DNA of 64,000 bases. Source: Brachypodium distachyon. Taxonomy: Eukaryota; Streptophyta; Magnoliopsida; Poales; Poaceae. Below, piece after piece: positions 1 to 10,808 of this stretch (positions are counted from its first letter, which is position 1; each line of letters begins with the position of its first letter). The notes beneath the pieces were generated by a model. It had not been told where the DNA came from. It made no database searches and saw nothing but the letters and a program-made list of their open reading frames with translations. The DNA is taken from NCBI RefSeq assembly GCF_000005505.3, contig NC_016131.3, forward strand, positions 2,170,001 to 2,234,000, in the 5' to 3' direction. The position numbers and the translations under genes were made by a program.

Positions 1-520
1 CAGTCGCCTGGAGCCAGAGCAGCTACGCGACGCGTAGGAGGACGGTGAGCACGTCGAATACGTGGCGCCCACCGTTGCGCGGATGCACGCATCTCCTCCC
101 CCTCCTCCCGGGCGCGCCGCGCGCGGGCTTTTCCGGAAGGAGAATCACGGTAGGATTTTGAGGATTTGGAGAAGATGAACAGTCGCGTCGATTTGGGGAT
201 TTCGGATGGGGTTTGCAATGGATTACGTGCTCCGAATGACGTGTGGGCCTCCAAATGGACGTGCCGGCCCAGCGCGCGAGCGGATCAATTCACTTCTTCC
301 TTAACTTAACTGGGCCATCGAGCTCGCGCTCCCGGCCCGTTGGAAATGGGAACAATCCATTAAAGAGCAGCCGAATCCAATCCGCTGTTGTGAGCCCTCC
401 CGGCCCGATTATCCGGGTGCTCTGGCCGGGCTAAGCCCGACTAGTGGCGGGCCAGGCTCGTGCGGTGCGGGGACCGGCCCGTTGGCCAGATATAGGCCCC
501 CACCACATCCATTCCCTCCC
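1..520. other. upstream intergenic region and promoter of the 0.9-kb gene
   Basis: I see no supported gene here. A TATA-like stretch (agatatagg) near 488-496 followed by a pyrimidine-rich tract at 510-555 is consistent with a core promoter for the plus-strand gene that follows. On the minus strand an open frame starting at an ATG at about 92 runs off the window edge, so the 5' end of a minus-strand gene could lie here, but 30 codons are too few to judge. Confidence 0.4.
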
Positions 521-573
521 GATCTCACCTGTCCTTCTCTCCCTTCCCTTCCCTCTTGGACGGCGGCGGCGTA

Positions 574-659
574 TGGCGGCCGGTGGCTCGCGGCTGCTTC
601 GTAGGGCGGTTGGCGGTGGCGGCCGGTGGCTCGCGGCGGCTTCGTAGGGCGGTTGGCGG
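574..659 (+). repeat. 43-bp tandem duplication in the 5' UTR
   Basis: Two adjacent 43-bp GC-rich units (574-616 and 617-659) differ by about one base. They lie in the presumed 5' UTR exon of the 0.9-kb gene and contain upstream ATG codons. Seen directly in the sequence. Confidence 0.85.
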
Positions 660-920
660 CGGTGGGCGGCGGCGACGAAGGGTTGCAGAGGGCGGAACTT
701 GTATACGATTTTGCTCTGGTTCACACGAACGGCAGCGGCTGTGCTCTTCTTTCTTCTTGTTGTTCTTCAGAAGTGAAGGTATGATGATGCTTGTATCCGA
801 TTGCTTTGGCTGCTGCTATAATTTTTTATTTTCCCCTTGTTGCTATGATGTGCATCCTGTATGTTGTGCTGAGAGATGAGAGATGGTGTTTGATTCAATA
901 TTGTTTGTCCTCCGTTGTAG

Positions 921-1532
921 ATGGCCAATCAGAAAAACTTGGCTATATGGGCTGCTGTTGCATATTTTTGGATGGCAATGGTTGCGGTTGTCATTGAGTA
1001 TAGAAGAAGGAAAAGAAGAGCAGACGAAGATGAAGATGATGGAGAAGGTAATTCAGATGGAGATGTTACTGGTGGAACAGAGTCCACAGATGGTGCAGAC
1101 TCATCAGCTACAAAGCAAGCAAAGAGAGCAAAGAGAGCAAAGACAACAAATAGTGCAGACTCAACAGCTACAAAGCCAGCAAAGAGAGCCAAGACAACAA
1201 ATGGTGCAGACTCAACAGCTGCAAAGCCAGCAAAGAGAGCCAAGACAAGTACACCTGATGATGAGGATGGCTTGATAGCAACTCTACGTCGTGTGGGATC
1301 TGAGCTTGCTGCTGCAATAATCACTGCTGGAAAGAAGTCTGCCCCCCAAGTTGATGATATTCCTGAGGGTTTGTATGAGCAACTGAACACCTTGCCAGGT
1401 TTCACCGACGATCAAATTGCTCACTACTATGCATTCTTAGTTGAGAATCCTAAGAGTGCAAGAGCTTTCGTGTCGCTGCCATACACAGGACAGCTGAGTT
1501 GGATGTCTAGGTATATCAGTAAGGAGTTCTAG
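921..1532 (+). CDS. small membrane-anchored protein with basic repeats and a PIF/Harbinger-MYB-like C-terminus
   Basis: Single-exon coding region of 203 aa preceded by a 5' UTR intron: donor at about 779 (gtatgatg), acceptor ending at 920 (ttgtag) directly before the ATG. Residues about 6-25 are hydrophobic (LAIWAAVAYFWMAMVAVVI) and are followed by RRRKRR, which suggests a type I/III signal anchor with a cytosolic tail. An acidic stretch comes next, then about three units of a 17-residue repeat (ADSTATKPAKRAKTTN type) at residues 57-110, rich in KRAK. The last 90 residues (around EGLYEQLNTLPGFTDDQ to the end) resemble the C-terminal helix bundle that follows the Myb/SANT-like domain in plant proteins related to Harbinger transposon ORF1. 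That Myb domain itself is missing. Function unknown; it may be a domesticated or truncated transposon-derived protein. The coding call rests on the open frame, the placed intron and the good C-terminus. Confidence 0.6.
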   Translation: MANQKNLAIWAAVAYFWMAMVAVVIEYRRRKRRADEDEDDGEGNSDGDVTGGTESTDGADSSATKQAKRAKRAKTTNSADSTATKPAKRAKTTNGADSTAAKPAKRAKTSTPDDEDGLIATLRRVGSELAAAIITAGKKSAPQVDDIPEGLYEQLNTLPGFTDDQIAHYYAFLVENPKSARAFVSLPYTGQLSWMSRYISKEF

Positions 1533-1761
1533 GTAATGGAAAGAAGAATTTGGTTCATGTCGGCTCGTTGTAGTGTTTTGTAACATATGATCATGTTGGC
1601 TGAGTCTAGTATTTTGGAACATCTTGAATCATATATTATTTTTGGATCATGTTGGTTGAGTCTGGACCATTGGAACCTTACAATGCTAAATGCTAGTATT
1701 ATGCATGATGGGTTTTTTACGTATGATCATGTTGAGAATCATCTACTTTTTGTGCGTAACT

Positions 1762-1859
1762 GAGTTACATAGATGGCAAGCTGTGAGGATAGATAGTTAC
1801 GCCAAATGCCGAGTTACATAGATGGCAAGCCGTGAGGATAGATAGTCACGTCAAATGTT
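1762..1859 (+). repeat. 49-bp tandem duplication downstream of the 0.9-kb gene
   Basis: Two 49-bp units (1762-1810 and 1811-1859) are identical apart from about four substitutions. They sit in the 3' flank of the upstream gene. The rest of 1533-3257 holds no supportable gene: it is AT-rich spacer, with a possible decayed MITE around 2370-2450. Confidence 0.85.
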
Positions 1860-3257
1860 GGTGGCTACCCTTGAATCGGCTTTTCATAGCTGATGAGACC
1901 GTAAGGTAAAGTCTTTTAAGATGTGCAACAAAGTTACAGCCAAGTGTTGCCAATTTTGCTATCCAAGCGATCCGACGCAATTAGGAAACTTCGAAACAAG
2001 GCTCCGTAAGTTTTACGATTTTATTGCCAAGCACGGGATGGAATGGGAAGGAATTAGGGAGGCAAATCCGATCGGACTAATTGATCACAATTAGGAAACG
2101 TGTGTCGCCGTCCTCAGCGACGGCTCCCTACGCCTCGCACTACGGCTGGGTCACGCCGCCGCACCCATACTCCCGCCCTCCGCCGCGGTACGCCGGCGGA
2201 AGAACTATGATGATCCGGAACAGTAGTGCAGTACTACTCGAGTACGGGCGACACGCCGACACAGCACCGTGCCCACCTGCTCCATCCTCTGAACTCTGAA
2301 TGATCGATCCACCAAGGCGTGCGTTGAATTTCGATTAGGCCATGCACGCATGCCAGTTTTCTAGCAGCATGTACTCTCTTCCTCTCGTAACTTTAGTCTC
2401 AAATTTACGCAAAAATAGATTCGTAAAAAAATACATGAGAGTAGTAAAAATCGAGTGGTGTTAGATTTAGTAGGTAAAGAAATAACACTATATGGTTACG
2501 AGTAGCCAGGGATCGAGTACTGCTGCCTCTCTGTGCCACACCATGAGCCCATCAAGTTTTTTGCAAACGAATACCGTTTGCTGCTACCTCGTGTGTTGGG
2601 TCAATGGAATTTTGCTACCTCCGTTCGTTTTTTTTTTGAACCTTGCTACCTCCGTTCCTAACTTCCTATGTGTAAGGAATGTGCTAAGAGCTGAGTTTTT
2701 GGGTTTGGAGGAACTGATTTTTAGAATGCACGGAAAATAATTTAGTACAGTATCACCATCAACCGTAAATTAAGAGATGCTAGAAATCTAGACCCCGTAT
2801 CAAAAAGTTAACAAAACCTTCAATTCGGCAACTGTTTTTTTTTCCTCCCAAAAATAAGATTGTTCTCTAATATCTTCAAGTTGGGCAACTCTGAACCATA
2901 TGTAGCGATGACACATCCGAAGGAAGTGTGAGGAACACATCTATTGTCTGATGTCTCCAAAGTCGGCGACAGCGTAAAGATGGCGGCACTGGAGAAGGCG
3001 AAGCGTAGGTGATCTGAATTTGAATTTTGTTTTGGTTTGAGTCAAGGATTTGAATTTGATGCCGTATTTTGGTTCATGCAGCCCAACGCGTACCTCGAAA
3101 GCCCAGCGAACTTTCTGCTTTGTCCAGCCCAGCCCAGCGCACTCGTCCGCAGTGGGCTTCCGACCAAGAAAGAACCAGACAGCCCGGCCGAGTAGGAATC
3201 CCCGCTCCCCGGCAGCAGCTGGCAGCTGTCCAAGCGAACAGTCATCCCATTCCACCC

Positions 3258-5464
3258 ATGGAGACGGCCTTCTTCTCCGCCGCCTCCCTCTTCCACGCCG
3301 ACGACGACAGCGACGACGGCAGCGGCGCCGGAGGCAGCCGAGGTAAACCCACCATCCCACCTCCCACCATATGCTCCCGATGGCCTCTCTAATTTCACTC
3401 TCTCTTGGCTGTGATTGAAGATGAGATGCAGGCGGGCTCCGAGGGGGAGAAGGAGCAGGCGTTGGAGTACGAGGAGAGGCTTCACAAGTTCCCCGGCATG
3501 GTAAGCACCTAGTAAGACAATATGGAGCTTTATTGCTAGCTATTGTTCTAGTCAGCCTCTGGGGGTCTGAAGATTGGTCGATTTTGGAAGCACGAAGAAC
3601 CTCTCGAGTAGAGCTGGAGCTTCCTTTCATATGCCTGATTAGTGATCCAGATGTCTCATAAGTGATTCCATTTCATGATGTATGATTAGTATGCTTTGGA
3701 AGAGCGCATGTTTAGCATCTGAAACTGCACCTGAGTACCTGTACTCTTGACTAGTTAATTTAGCATGACCAGTGATAGCGTCCTGGTGGTCAGGGTTTAT
3801 TGCTTGGTAATCTGGGGACATTTCTTTTTTGTCTAGGGAAATCAGGTTTTTCTTTGGATGATTATCGGCTTTTGCATTTTCCGTAAATTGCATTCCGTGT
3901 ACTAGTACAAAGTAGTTTATTCTGTTATTTCTATCAGAACTGAACTGAATTTTTATTGAAGAACAAGAGCATATTAACTTAGTTTTAGCCACAGGTTTTA
4001 GCCCAAGATCCTAGCAATATGCCTTCTCAAATCTCAATGCACTGACTGTTATGGAGCTTTGGTGTTCCACATTTGAAAGGCCAAATGTTTGTGATTCTAT
4101 GATCCATGCTTCCTCCATGTCGCAATAGATGTCGTTTTGGACACACTGACGCTCGATGTTTACCCCTTTGACATCAATTTCTACGGAAATGCACTTACTC
4201 ATAGAAACAAATGTATATAGAAAATTCTAATATCATCAATGCACTTGCCTAAATTAGTGCTTCAAATACTGTAGAATTTTTCAATCCTTCTAGGCCCAAT
4301 GTTAATCTTCTAAATGTAAGTGAAGTCTGAACATATTATGCCTCTTATTTCTTCACTTTGATGAAAAATAATAATATGCAGGAACTGAGCATAAGAGAAT
4401 TTTCATCCCATCAATTAAATGCCAATTTGCTATGGCCTGGGACATTTTGCTTTGCTGAATGGTTGGTCAAGAATCCATCAATTATAGTTGGTCAACAAAT
4501 CCTGGAATTAGGGAGGTACGAAGCTATGTTTTCCCATGTGAACTGTAGTTTTTTCCTTTCTGTTCATACAAGTTTACCTAGTGCGTGTTCTGTTTGTCAT
4601 TGATGACCAGTAGGATATTTCTGCAACATCTTATATTATTTTCGATTATACTGTTCAGACGAGCAGTATAATCCATTTGTGGAACTAGATGGTAAAATCT
4701 CTTTGTAAGGCTCGGTATGATGATTTATTGTGTCTTAGTGGAACAGGGGCTTTAGCTATTTTTGTGCGGAAGTCTTTTGGAGTGGATATCACAACTTCTG
4801 ATTATGATGACAAGGAAATCGAAGAAAATATAGCTCACAATTGCAGAGTTAATAATTTGGATGCTTTACCTCATATCGGACGTGAGAAAACTATCTACTT
4901 ATAGTCTTACATCAATTAGTAAATAGAAAGGGAAAACTATTATCTGATATTTTCTTTTATTAGACACATGGGGAGATCCATTTCCAATTCTCAGGCCCAA
5001 TTGGAACATTATTATTGCCAGCGATATTCTACTATGTAAGTGCACACACCTTATACTATGTGAATCATATCTCCGTACTACTGCATTCTCTAATATAAAG
5101 TACCTTGTGGCTTTTAGACGTAAAACAGTACCCAAACCTAATAACGACACTATCCTTTCTTCTGAAAGAATCCGAGCATAACAGCCAAGGAGCTGGCTGC
5201 ACAAACATTACGACCAAATCAGGTACTTCCTGAACATTTCTTTTTACAACTTGTGCAATATCAATACAAGAATGTCTTGGCTCAAAAATTTCCATAATCC
5301 CATTGGCAGGAGTACAAGTGGTTGCTAGGTACCCCATGTTTCTGATGAGCTGGCGCAGAAGGATTGGCAAAGACCAGTCACTTTTCTTTGAAGGATGCGA
5401 GAAAGCAGGCCTCGAAGTGCAGCATCTGGGTGATCTCGTGTACCTCATCAACCAGAAGAACTGA
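3258..5464 (+). CDS. METTL21/METTL23-type protein lysine methyltransferase-like protein
   Basis: Seven exons: 3258-3342, 3421-3500, 4382-4515, 4739-4881, 4964-5035, 5118-5222, 5310-5464. They join in frame to 257 aa. The protein is a seven-beta-strand SAM-dependent methyltransferase of methyltransferase family 16. Motif I ELGSGTGA is at residues 97-104, split by the third intron. The acidic post-II region TSDYDD follows, and NWNIIIASDILLY at about 160-172 is the (D/N)xxY-like catalytic segment of this family. The C-terminal SWRRRIGKDQSLFFEGC block is typical of the plant members. Related animal enzymes methylate lysines of chaperones or elongation factors; the substrate here is not shown. There is no targeting peptide and an acidic N-terminus, so it is probably cytosolic or nuclear. 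The start is the first ATG of the homologous frame, in good context. The 5310 acceptor is the least certain border. Confidence 0.85.
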
Positions 5465-6273
5465 ATGTCGAGGAGCTTCTGGATATGCTGCTTAAACGGC
5501 GACAGAACTCTGATGAGCCTTCGTTAACACTAGGACAAGAAAGGAAACATAATTGCATAAGAATTCTGAGTACAATTTGTATGGTTTGGTTTCCCCTAAA
5601 CATCGTTTTCGTCGAGAATGTATTGCACAGCTGTGAGATTAGAAGGCAAACAAATTAAGAACTTCAGAAGTGTTTCCCTCTGACAATGTGTGTGTTGCTT
5701 GTGATTCACAGCCTTGTGCATGCTCTCTTGCTGCTCCAGTTTTCTTGAGCTGGGTGTTGAACGAAGATCACTCAGGATAGTTGCATTTGGTGTGTGAAGA
5801 GTTCAGTGTCCGCTCAAGGCCAGTTGCCTGATGCGATCGTTTTAATAATAGTACATCTAAATGTCGCCTGTGAGGCAGTGACTTCAGTTTCTGTAAGCTG
5901 AGCGCTTATTAAAAGGGCCTTCTGTGAACGGACTAGCCTTTGCTTCTTTCCGGGACGCTTTGACGGCGCCTACCTCTGCCGTTGCTGCTGGGGCATTGAT
6001 GCCGGCTTTGGGGGAGCCTGCCTCCTCCGGGTTTTCGCGTCCGCGTCTCAGGTCCGCCATCACTGCTGCTGCGCCAGGGTGACAGCTCGCCTCAGATCAT
6101 TGATGACGATTGTTGGCAGTTGGCTCCGGGATCTGCTACTTAAGCAGCAGGCCTGGGGGAAGCTGAGCTGAGGCAACCCGTCAAGAGCTCCCTTCTCCGC
6201 CGCCGCGTCTCGCTCCGGCTGCTCCTCCTCAGGCTCCTGCGCCCTGTTTCTTCTTCGGTTATCTCCCCCGCTC
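5465..6273. other. 3' flank of the METTL gene and intergenic spacer
   Basis: AT-rich 3' UTR-like sequence to about 5900, then a GC-rich patch (5940-6060) with short open plus-strand frames rich in Ala, Pro and Ser. This could be a scrap of the same grass repeat protein as the fragment that follows. No complete gene seen. Confidence 0.4.
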
Positions 6274-6783
6274 ATGGCCGCGCCGGCTGGTGACGCTGGG
6301 CTTCGCAGGCCGTCCATGGTGGCCACGGCCACTCGGACGGCGGCCGCCATGGCGGATCAGGAGGAGCGAAACCTCGGGCGGCAAGCTCTAGTCGCGGCGT
6401 TGGCGGGCGGCTCCGGGCCCTGCGACGTCCGGCCAGCGGAGATCAAGAGGGCTTTCGCTCAGCGCTTCAACATCCGTGAAGACGAGTTGCAAGTCTCCCC
6501 CCTCGCCAACAACGGCGAGTTCCTGGTGTTCTTCCACGACCACAGATTCCGCAACGCCGCGTTGGCTCTCGCTCTGCAGCCGGGCGCCGCCGCCCCCATT
6601 GTCCTGAGAAGCGCATCCTTCACGCTTTCTCCCTGGACAAGGTCGGCGTTCCGCAGGCCGGCCAATGCCATGGCTGCCGGGAAGAAGATGCAGCGCAAGG
6701 CGCGGGTGTGCCTGGAGGGAGTCCCCAACCACGCGTGGAACATCGAGTCCGTCAAGGGGCTGTTCGACGGCGGGGCGCCATGA
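6274..6783 (+). pseudogene. DUF4283-like grass repeat-protein fragment
   Basis: Open frame of 169 aa. The middle part (EIKRAFAQRFNIREDELQV, then a FLVFF core, then LSPWTRSAFR) and the end (VCLEGVPNHAWNIESVKGLF) match the layout of the large grass family with a DUF4283-like N-terminal domain, often found as transposon-linked or zinc-knuckle proteins. The frame stops just after LFDGGAP, where full members continue for hundreds of residues. Downstream sequence from 6859 belongs to a duplicated spacer found elsewhere in the window, so the gene is cut at a rearrangement junction. I treat it as a truncated remnant; a short expressed protein starting at 6274 or 6349 cannot be excluded. Confidence 0.5.
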
Positions 6784-6858
6784 CCGTCGAAGAGCAGGAC
6801 TTGAACGCCAACTCGGAAGAGGAGGAAGGGTGCATGACCGTGTGGGTTTGGGTTGACA

Positions 6859-6965
6859 GGGTACTTGAACCAACAGTTGCTATTTCTCAGAGTTAAAATT
6901 GTCTGTCGAGTGATCACCGACTTATACAACCTCGTTCATTACAGTCTGAATCACCGATTATCATG
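6859..6965 (+). repeat. duplicated spacer, copy 1
   Basis: This segment of about 100 bp (beginning gtacttgaaccaacag) recurs at 12045-12140 and, with more changes, at 18957-19060. It marks the shared flank of the F-box/NAC modules. The following 6966-7740 has no gene; around 7445-7500 it matches the 3' border of the NASP-type exon seen at 13591, showing that the exon body was deleted from this copy. Confidence 0.75.
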
Positions 6966-7830
6966 TACTAGTACAATCAATTTGTTCAGAGCTATAGGAC
7001 ACTAATCTCTACTCTGCAGCTCTGCACCATAGAGTTGTGCCTGACGCTAGTGCAAACAGCCTCTCGGCCATGACTTCAGAAGCCACACGTCCACGAAAAG
7101 ACACCACCTGAAGCAGCATTCACTTCTGTAAAACATGGCTGCTGAAAAATAAATAATATAGTAAAAGCTACCTTATTGTACACTATCTGACTATCTACAC
7201 AGATGATTGCAACAGAAAAAAAATGAAGCTGGTGGTTCTTAGATCCCTATATTTTTTATATGGCATTGCTATTTAGACAGCATTATTTTCTGCAACATCA
7301 TCTACTATCTAGTACATTGTAAAATTAATAAGTATTATTAGCAAAACAACATCGACGATCTACTACGGAACAATGATAAGAATTCAAGAGAATCAGCTAT
7401 GTAGATCCATATATATTCAAGAGGATCAGCAATTTAGCACCGCCACAGCCACAGGTATGGGGAAATGGACAATGGTTTACAGTACCTTCTCCAGAATCAT
7501 GGAAAAAGATGCCAGGTCCTAACTCCCAAATATGGCTATGGAATAAGACTAATGCTAGTTCGACTCGCTGAATCTCTCAAACACCAACGTGCATAGTCGT
7601 GCTTGTCGCGGAACACAACACTCAGTAACCACCTGGCTCCAGAAGTCATCTACCAAACTACAAACCTAAGATCTTTTTTCCTGCATTCCATCAGTAAGCA
7701 CGTCACACGGTAGGAGAGCCATTCGGGACAAGAAGTCCTAACCTGGTCTCAAGGTCGATGGGGTGGCTGATGTCAACGTTGACAAAGTCCCCTTCCTCGG
7801 AAGTATGGAACAACTGCTGCACATGCTCTC

Positions 7831-9054
7831 CTACTTTCTGCTCCTCCCTGCCCTGTCCTCACCAAGGTTCGATGACGGCGGGCCATGGTGCTCACCTGGG
7901 GGCACAGGAGTGTAGAAGCTGACAACTGGAATCAAATTACAGAAGCTATTCTTATCGCACACCTTCTTCACCCGCTCCGAATGTAACTCGATTGTGAAAA
8001 GTCCAGCAACCGTGATCATGAAAATGACATTTGCTCCCTCGGCAAAGCCCAACACAAGCACCGAGTCTTCTGGATTGATGAGAGCAGCACTTGGTAGCAA
8101 CTTGTCCAAGTAGATTACCCGAGTCAGAAACCATCGTGCATCAGTGCTGCCACTCTCCTCCCTTGACCACAGTTTGAGTTGTGGATGCAACGATTCACTA
8201 ACTCCCAGTCCACCGTCCTTTGTCAGCATGAGGTTAAATCTCTCATAGTCGTCGGAGTGTGGTGTGTCAAACACAGCCAGTGCGTGCCCGGCCAAGTCAT
8301 ACTCCAGGATAGCCCCGCCGTCCGACATGAAGTAGAGCAGAGATCTCCCAACGAGCACGCTGGAAATGCATGTATAGTTGCCGAACTCGTCGTGCATCAA
8401 GGTTAGCTCGCCCCACGTGCCTGTCTCCGATGAGTATACGCCCGCCGACGTGAGATACTCCTCGTGGTCAGTGTCCTCCTCGAAGGAGACGGAGAAGACG
8501 AAGACCACGCCGAAAGGACCCCCGAGGCAGTCGCGGTGGTCGCACCCGTCCGCTGAGCAGAAGACAGCCGCGGTCGGGGTCCTCCACTCTAACTCCGCGT
8601 CCGGGAAGTAGCCCTTGAACGCCGCGCTCGGGAAGTCGCTCAGGAACGCCCCGGGCACTGGTATGCGCCACTGGCTGCCCGTGGTTGGCTCCCATACAAG
8701 GAGTTCCAGAGTATCCGAGAGGTTGGAGAGGAATAGGGCGCGGCCGTGGCGGCAATCCAGGGCCCGCCAGGAGAGGCAGTCCGGGGCGGCGAGGGAGAAG
8801 GGAGAGGCGGTGGTGGAGATGAAGCGTGGGATGGCCTCGTCGTACCAGTCGTGGAGGACACCGAGCACGGGGGGTGTCCCGTGGAGCTCGTGGAGGCGGC
8901 GGCGGAATTCAGATCCGGAGACGGCGCGGCTCCAGCTCTTGCTGACGAGGGAGGCGCGGAGGAGGCACGATGGTTCGTCGGGCGGGAGACGGAGGAAGAT
9001 CTCCTCGATGAGCTCATCGGGGAGGGCCGGCGGCGAGTCGCGGCGGAGTGCCAT
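7831..9054 (-). CDS. F-box protein (grass-expanded family), copy A
   Basis: Open frame with the start placed at 9054 (MALRRDSPPALPDELIEEIF), where the F-box begins; 38 upstream in-frame codons look like 5' UTR. About 407 aa. The F-box lies at residues 8-50 (LPDELIEEIFLRLPPDEPSC, then the LVSKSWSRAVS helix) and should bind SKP1 in an SCF ubiquitin ligase. The rest is a beta-propeller-like substrate region typical of grass F-box-only proteins, with CRHGRALFL and VYSSETGTWGE blocks. The frame ends at 7831 after GEDRAGRSRK. In the paralogue at 14.5 kb the corresponding tail continues in frame into a NASP-like segment. Here the matching bases (7740-7830) are present but out of frame, so this copy lost that tail by an indel. 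Target unknown. Confidence 0.8.
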   Translation of the reverse strand: MALRRDSPPALPDELIEEIFLRLPPDEPSCLLRASLVSKSWSRAVSGSEFRRRLHELHGTPPVLGVLHDWYDEAIPRFISTTASPFSLAAPDCLSWRALDCRHGRALFLSNLSDTLELLVWEPTTGSQWRIPVPGAFLSDFPSAAFKGYFPDAELEWRTPTAAVFCSADGCDHRDCLGGPFGVVFVFSVSFEEDTDHEEYLTSAGVYSSETGTWGELTLMHDEFGNYTCISSVLVGRSLLYFMSDGGAILEYDLAGHALAVFDTPHSDDYERFNLMLTKDGGLGVSESLHPQLKLWSREESGSTDARWFLTRVIYLDKLLPSAALINPEDSVLVLGFAEGANVIFMITVAGLFTIELHSERVKKVCDKNSFCNLIPVVSFYTPVPPGEHHGPPSSNLGEDRAGRSRK

Positions 9055-9778
9055 GGTGGTGGTCGCTGGGTGCGGGTTTGGGTTCGCAGACCAGAACGGT
9101 TGGGTTGGGCTCAACCAGGTTGAGGTTGAATTGGACTTTGTTGCGCGACTCTGCCATACTCCAACCATCTACTTTGTGCCGTATTATTCTCAAAAAAAAA
9201 TCTACTTTGTGCCGTATGAGCTTTTCTGCAATTTTTGTTCTTGTTTAGAATTTTCTCATCGAACATTTTAGTTCAATTTTGAGGCGACATGTAATCCCGA
9301 ACGAAGGCGGTGATACGTACCTTAAATTGGCGAGCACAAGATGGAAAATGAGAAGAAATTAAGGAGGCATATCAACATTTTTTTACTGATAACCGCACTT
9401 ATCGGTTCCAACGCTAAAGGTATTTCCGAGCAAAAATTGCCAAACTTTTTGGAACTTTTGAATTTAAATGCCTAACATGGGGATATATTGGGTAGAGCAT
9501 TCAAAATGTGGCCATCTGCTGCATGAAAATTTTGAATTCAAAGTTTTTTGTTTGAATTTGTCCGGTAACCTTTCGGTAAAATTAAGTCAGCTCGACGGCA
9601 AAACCTTGGGGCTATCCGATCCCAGTGATCCAACACAACGAGGCCCTATCAAGTTCCACAATTCAATCCAATCCATGCGTCGATTATCATCTCGATCGCA
9701 AAAGCATTTCTTAATTATCGGTATAATGGAAACATAAGACTTCCGAGTACAAGTTGTATGGTTTGGTTTCCCTAAAAG
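9055..9778. other. F-box A 5' flank and spacer
   Basis: Promoter-side flank of F-box copy A. It contains a short direct repeat (atctactttgtgccgtat, about 9167-9184 and 9199-9217) separated by an A-rich tract. No other gene supported. Confidence 0.5.
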
Positions 9779-10100
9779 TTGTTTTTGAACTTAATATCAT
9801 TGTTAAAAGTTATAACACAAGGTCATGAAAGTTTCTGTAATTTGAGAGAACATCACAGCCACAATAATTACATCAACCTGGCCTTTTATGTTCCATTGAT
9901 CGCCTTTTCTAACAACTTGATAGTGTTTCCACGAAATCTCAAACACAATCCTGTGGTACCATACAAATAAACCGCACGTCAATGATACATTTCCAGCTAG
10001 CCAGCATGGGAGAGGTATATAGCATTTCTCAAAAAGGATAACTCCAGTAATTGCACTTCGATTTGACGCCAATCGCAATACACACATCATGAAAAAAAGA
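9779..10100 (-). repeat. relocated copy of the F-box/NASP intron
   Basis: About 320 bp closely matches 13857-14190, which is the intron between the F-box and NASP-type exons of copy B. Shared landmarks include tttccagctagccag near 9990 and caatacacacatcatgaaaaa near 10075. It is detached from its F-box exon here, on the opposite side of copy A from where it is expected, so a rearrangement moved it. Confidence 0.8.
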
Positions 10101-10404
10101 TGTCACTCTTATTTTTATTTTTTCTGTTGATGTTGAAGAAACTAAAAGAGGTTTCGGAGCCCTCCGATCATTAGCGAAATCAACAATCTACTCCTTCTGA
10201 TTCATAAAAGAGTGCCCAACAATCCATCAAAGAGCAGATTGAGAACGTTACAGCAGTAGGATCATGCAGCATTTCGTTCCTGGAAGAAGCATTATTTCTG
10301 AAAGATGAACATCCTGATCCTGGCATTAAACCTTCAGCTGCTCCCATTGTCTACGTACAGGTTTCACCAAACAAAATTGTTCTGAAACCTGAACTGATAG
10401 AAAG

Positions 10405-10575
10405 CTCTTTTTCCCTACGATCCATCAGTAAGTACGTCTTGGAGCAGGAGAGACGTTTGCTATTCGCAGCCGTCCGTCCGGCCGCGATCGGGCACAGGTA
10501 CGCGCGCTGCTGATCGAGCGCCTGTGATTGGCCCCCAGATGACGAGTTCTTCGACGGCCTGTTAATTCAGTGGCA
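10405..10575 (-). pseudogene. F-box gene fragment upstream of the first NAC pseudogene
   Basis: Two blocks match the minus-strand F-box gene at 14.4-15.8 kb. Block 10405-10455 corresponds to its 3' end (catcagtaagtac, then ggagcaggagag). Block 10495-10560 corresponds to its middle (GTxxAxxxITGxxxxPD-coding region at about 15375-15420). The bases between are deleted. No usable reading frame remains. Confidence 0.65.
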
Positions 10576-10808
10576 TAAACTTGTGAGGCAAGTCTGTCCA
10601 GTCCCGAACTCAACTCGGCCACACTCCCTATAGCTAGCCTTCATACAACATCAATGACGCCACGCCCGGGGCTCTCAATCCACATACGCACGCACTCCAA
10701 TTAACGCCAATTAACCCTAGCTAAACAGCGCGAAAGCAGTTCTCGACGCCGGCCGGCGGCCGAGATCAAGAAGATCGCGATCCGGCGAGCGCACGATCGA
10801 CGACGACG

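Noticed and set aside
1..92. Possible minus-strand gene start running off the left edge
   Set aside because: Only about 30 codons are visible and they match nothing I recognise.
883..1275. Gln-rich open frame overlapping the 0.9-kb gene
   Set aside because: It is the same minisatellite read in another frame; it lacks the recognisable C-terminal domain and starts inside the 5' UTR intron.
1762..1859. Short direct repeats considered as a CRISPR-like array
   Set aside because: Two adjacent units without spacers in a plant genome; a simple tandem duplication.
8615..9271. 218-codon plus-strand frame opposite F-box copy A
   Set aside because: Antisense shadow of a real coding exon with no domain features.
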